This document shows, piece by piece, positions 11,854-12,904 of a stretch of DNA of 12,904 nucleotides. Under the pieces are notes generated by a model. That model made no database searches. It saw only the letters and a program-made list of their open reading frames with translations, and was not told the origin of the DNA. The position numbers were made by a program, and so were the translations under genes. The stretch is from UMGS1668 sp035447605. GTDB lineage: Bacteria > Bacillota > Clostridia > Oscillospirales > Ruminococcaceae. Location: the NCBI GenBank assembly GCA_035447605.1, contig DAOTHJ010000032.1, forward strand, positions 1 through 12,904, in the 5' to 3' direction. The first letter of the stretch is position 1. The number at the start of each line of letters is the position of its first letter.

Positions 11854-12904
11854 TTGTCTGCAAGACGCTTTTTGCGGGCGGCGGCGGTGCTGATCGCCCT
11901 GCTGACGCTGCTTTCAGGCTGCTGGAAAAAGAATAACCAGACGTCGGAAAGCTCGAATTCAAGCGGAAACGGCGAGAGCGGGTACGACCTTGTGATTTAT
12001 CACAGCCGGGACAGCCTGCGCGCTTCGCTGCGGACCCTCGCCTCCGCCTATGAAACCGCAACCGGAAAGAAAATCAGTTTCACCTATGTGGAAAACGATC
12101 TCAGCGGAACGATCGGCACGGAGAAACCCGCGCTTTATCTGGTCTCCGACTACGATACGGTGACGGATCTGAAAACCAATATGAAGGATTATTCCGCCGG
12201 CGGAAATCTTGCCGCCGTCTACACCACCATTCCGAGCGGCCTCGCGCTGGATGCCTCCGGCAAGGGGAGCTACGGTTTGCCTTTTGAAATTGAGGGGCGC
12301 GGCTATATTGTGGATCCGCAGATGCTCGGAAATCTTTTTCCGGCAGCAGATGCCACCGTGCTGATCGCCGATCTCAAGACCTGCGATTATGCCGAGTTTA
12401 AAGCGCTCGTCAACGCGGCCGCCACTTGGATCAAGACGCCCACCGCCGCGAAAGTGCTTCTGAACGGCCACAATTATACCTTTGCAGCCACGAAGACCGG
12501 CAGCGCCGCGAATCTGGAGGCAGTCTTTGCCCAAGCCGCCGAAGCCGGTGAAACGGCCTCCTGGCTGCTGGATACGGCCGCCGCCTATGGCTACCAGAGC
12601 GGCAGCACGTTTGCCGGAGATCTCAGCAGCGACACCGGTACTTTCCGCGATTATGCGGATTCCGCCGCCACGGCCGCCGAGCTTCATTTCGCCAACGCCG
12701 TGACGAAAACCTATTCCGACGACGATCTCGCCACCGGAAAGGCGCTCTTTATCGCCGGGACCACCTCCTTCGCAGATAACCTGAGCGTGGAATCCGACGT
12801 CGCCGACCGGCTGCTGCTGATCCCGTTTAAGATCCCGCACACCGCCGGCACCAGTACCACCACCTCCGGCACCACTTCCGGAACGGCCAATACCTCCGGC
12901 AGCG
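11854..12904 (+). CDS. Carbohydrate-type ABC solute-binding lipoprotein (3' end missing)
   Basis: The frame is open from TTG at 11854 to the right edge (350 residues), with AAAGGA at 11839-11844 nine bases upstream. Residues 4-22 form a lipoprotein signal peptide (RRFLRAAAVLIALLTLLSG) and Cys23 follows in the lipobox LSGC; a Ser/Asn/Gly linker comes next. YDLVIYHSRDSLRASLRTLA (44-63) and GSYGLPFEIEGRGYIVD (138-154) resemble extracellular solute-binding family 1, which binds sugars and delivers them to an ABC importer. The usual permease genes would lie to the right. From about residue 329 the sequence becomes a Thr/Ser/Gly-rich run, unusual for this family and possibly a linker to another domain. 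Family assignment is moderate; membrane-anchored lipoprotein is firm. It is divergent from tRNA-Leu. Confidence 0.8.
   Translation, partial: MSARRFLRAAAVLIALLTLLSGCWKKNNQTSESSNSSGNGESGYDLVIYHSRDSLRASLRTLASAYETATGKKISFTYVENDLSGTIGTEKPALYLVSDYDTVTDLKTNMKDYSAGGNLAAVYTTIPSGLALDASGKGSYGLPFEIEGRGYIVDPQMLGNLFPAADATVLIADLKTCDYAEFKALVNAAATWIKTPTAAKVLLNGHNYTFAATKTGSAANLEAVFAQAAEAGETASWLLDTAAAYGYQSGSTFAGDLSSDTGTFRDYADSAATAAELHFANAVTKTYSDDDLATGKALFIAGTTSFADNLSVESDVADRLLLIPFKIPHTAGTSTTTSGTTSGTANTSGS

Noticed and set aside
11959..12840. Minus-strand frame (293 codons) at the right edge
   Set aside because: It opposes the lipoprotein frame, which has a ribosome binding site, signal peptide and lipobox; the minus frame is Gly/Arg-rich without motifs.

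Overview
The window looks like chromosome from a GC-rich, endospore-forming clostridial bacterium (Bacillota, class Clostridia; an Oscillospiraceae/Ruminococcaceae-type gut lineage is my guess). Four sporulation or germination genes (spoVAD, spoVAE, gpr, spoIIP) fix the spore-forming lifestyle. Strong AGGAGG-type ribosome binding sites, sigma-A promoters with 17-nt spacers, frequent TTG starts and GC-rich third codon positions fit this assignment. The high GC makes many long antisense reading frames that are not genes.

Left part (1-5700), the spore and ribosome block: the end of a spoVA operon (spoVAD 3' part, then spoVAE) runs rightward. It is followed by a short decayed-looking copy of a spoVAE segment and a two-way terminator shared with rpsT, which runs leftward. 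gpr (spore protease) is divergent from rpsT. It converges, across back-to-back terminators, on a leftward unit of spoIIP plus a small membrane protein in the position of yqxA. The spoIIP start is preceded by a good sigma-E-like promoter. Upstream of spoIIP, behind its own terminator, lies a leftward M50 (site-2-protease family) membrane metalloprotease with a soluble C-terminal domain.

Middle (5700-8050): two tandem ~130-bp repeat units, each carrying a copy of the last ~13 codons of degV plus a degV terminator, lie between the M50 gene and degV (fatty-acid-binding DegV/FakB family). Next comes a membrane-anchored XRE-type regulator with its own promoter, then a structured gap with no convincing gene.

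Right part (8050-12904): a leftward polar amino-acid ABC transporter operon (binding lipoprotein, permease, ATPase) runs from a perfect-consensus promoter, with a 14-bp hairpin after the binding-protein gene. Upstream of it is a strikingly A+T-rich gene for a three-helix membrane protein of unknown function, flanked by a long terminator and a palindrome, next to a tRNA-Leu(CAG) gene. At the right edge a rightward, unfinished gene encodes a carbohydrate-type solute-binding lipoprotein.

I see no CRISPR array, transposase, phage gene, riboswitch or recognisable new defence system. The best leads for something undescribed are the A+T-rich membrane gene beside tRNA-Leu, the degV-tail/terminator tandem repeat, the spoVAE fragment and the M50 protease with its soluble domain.
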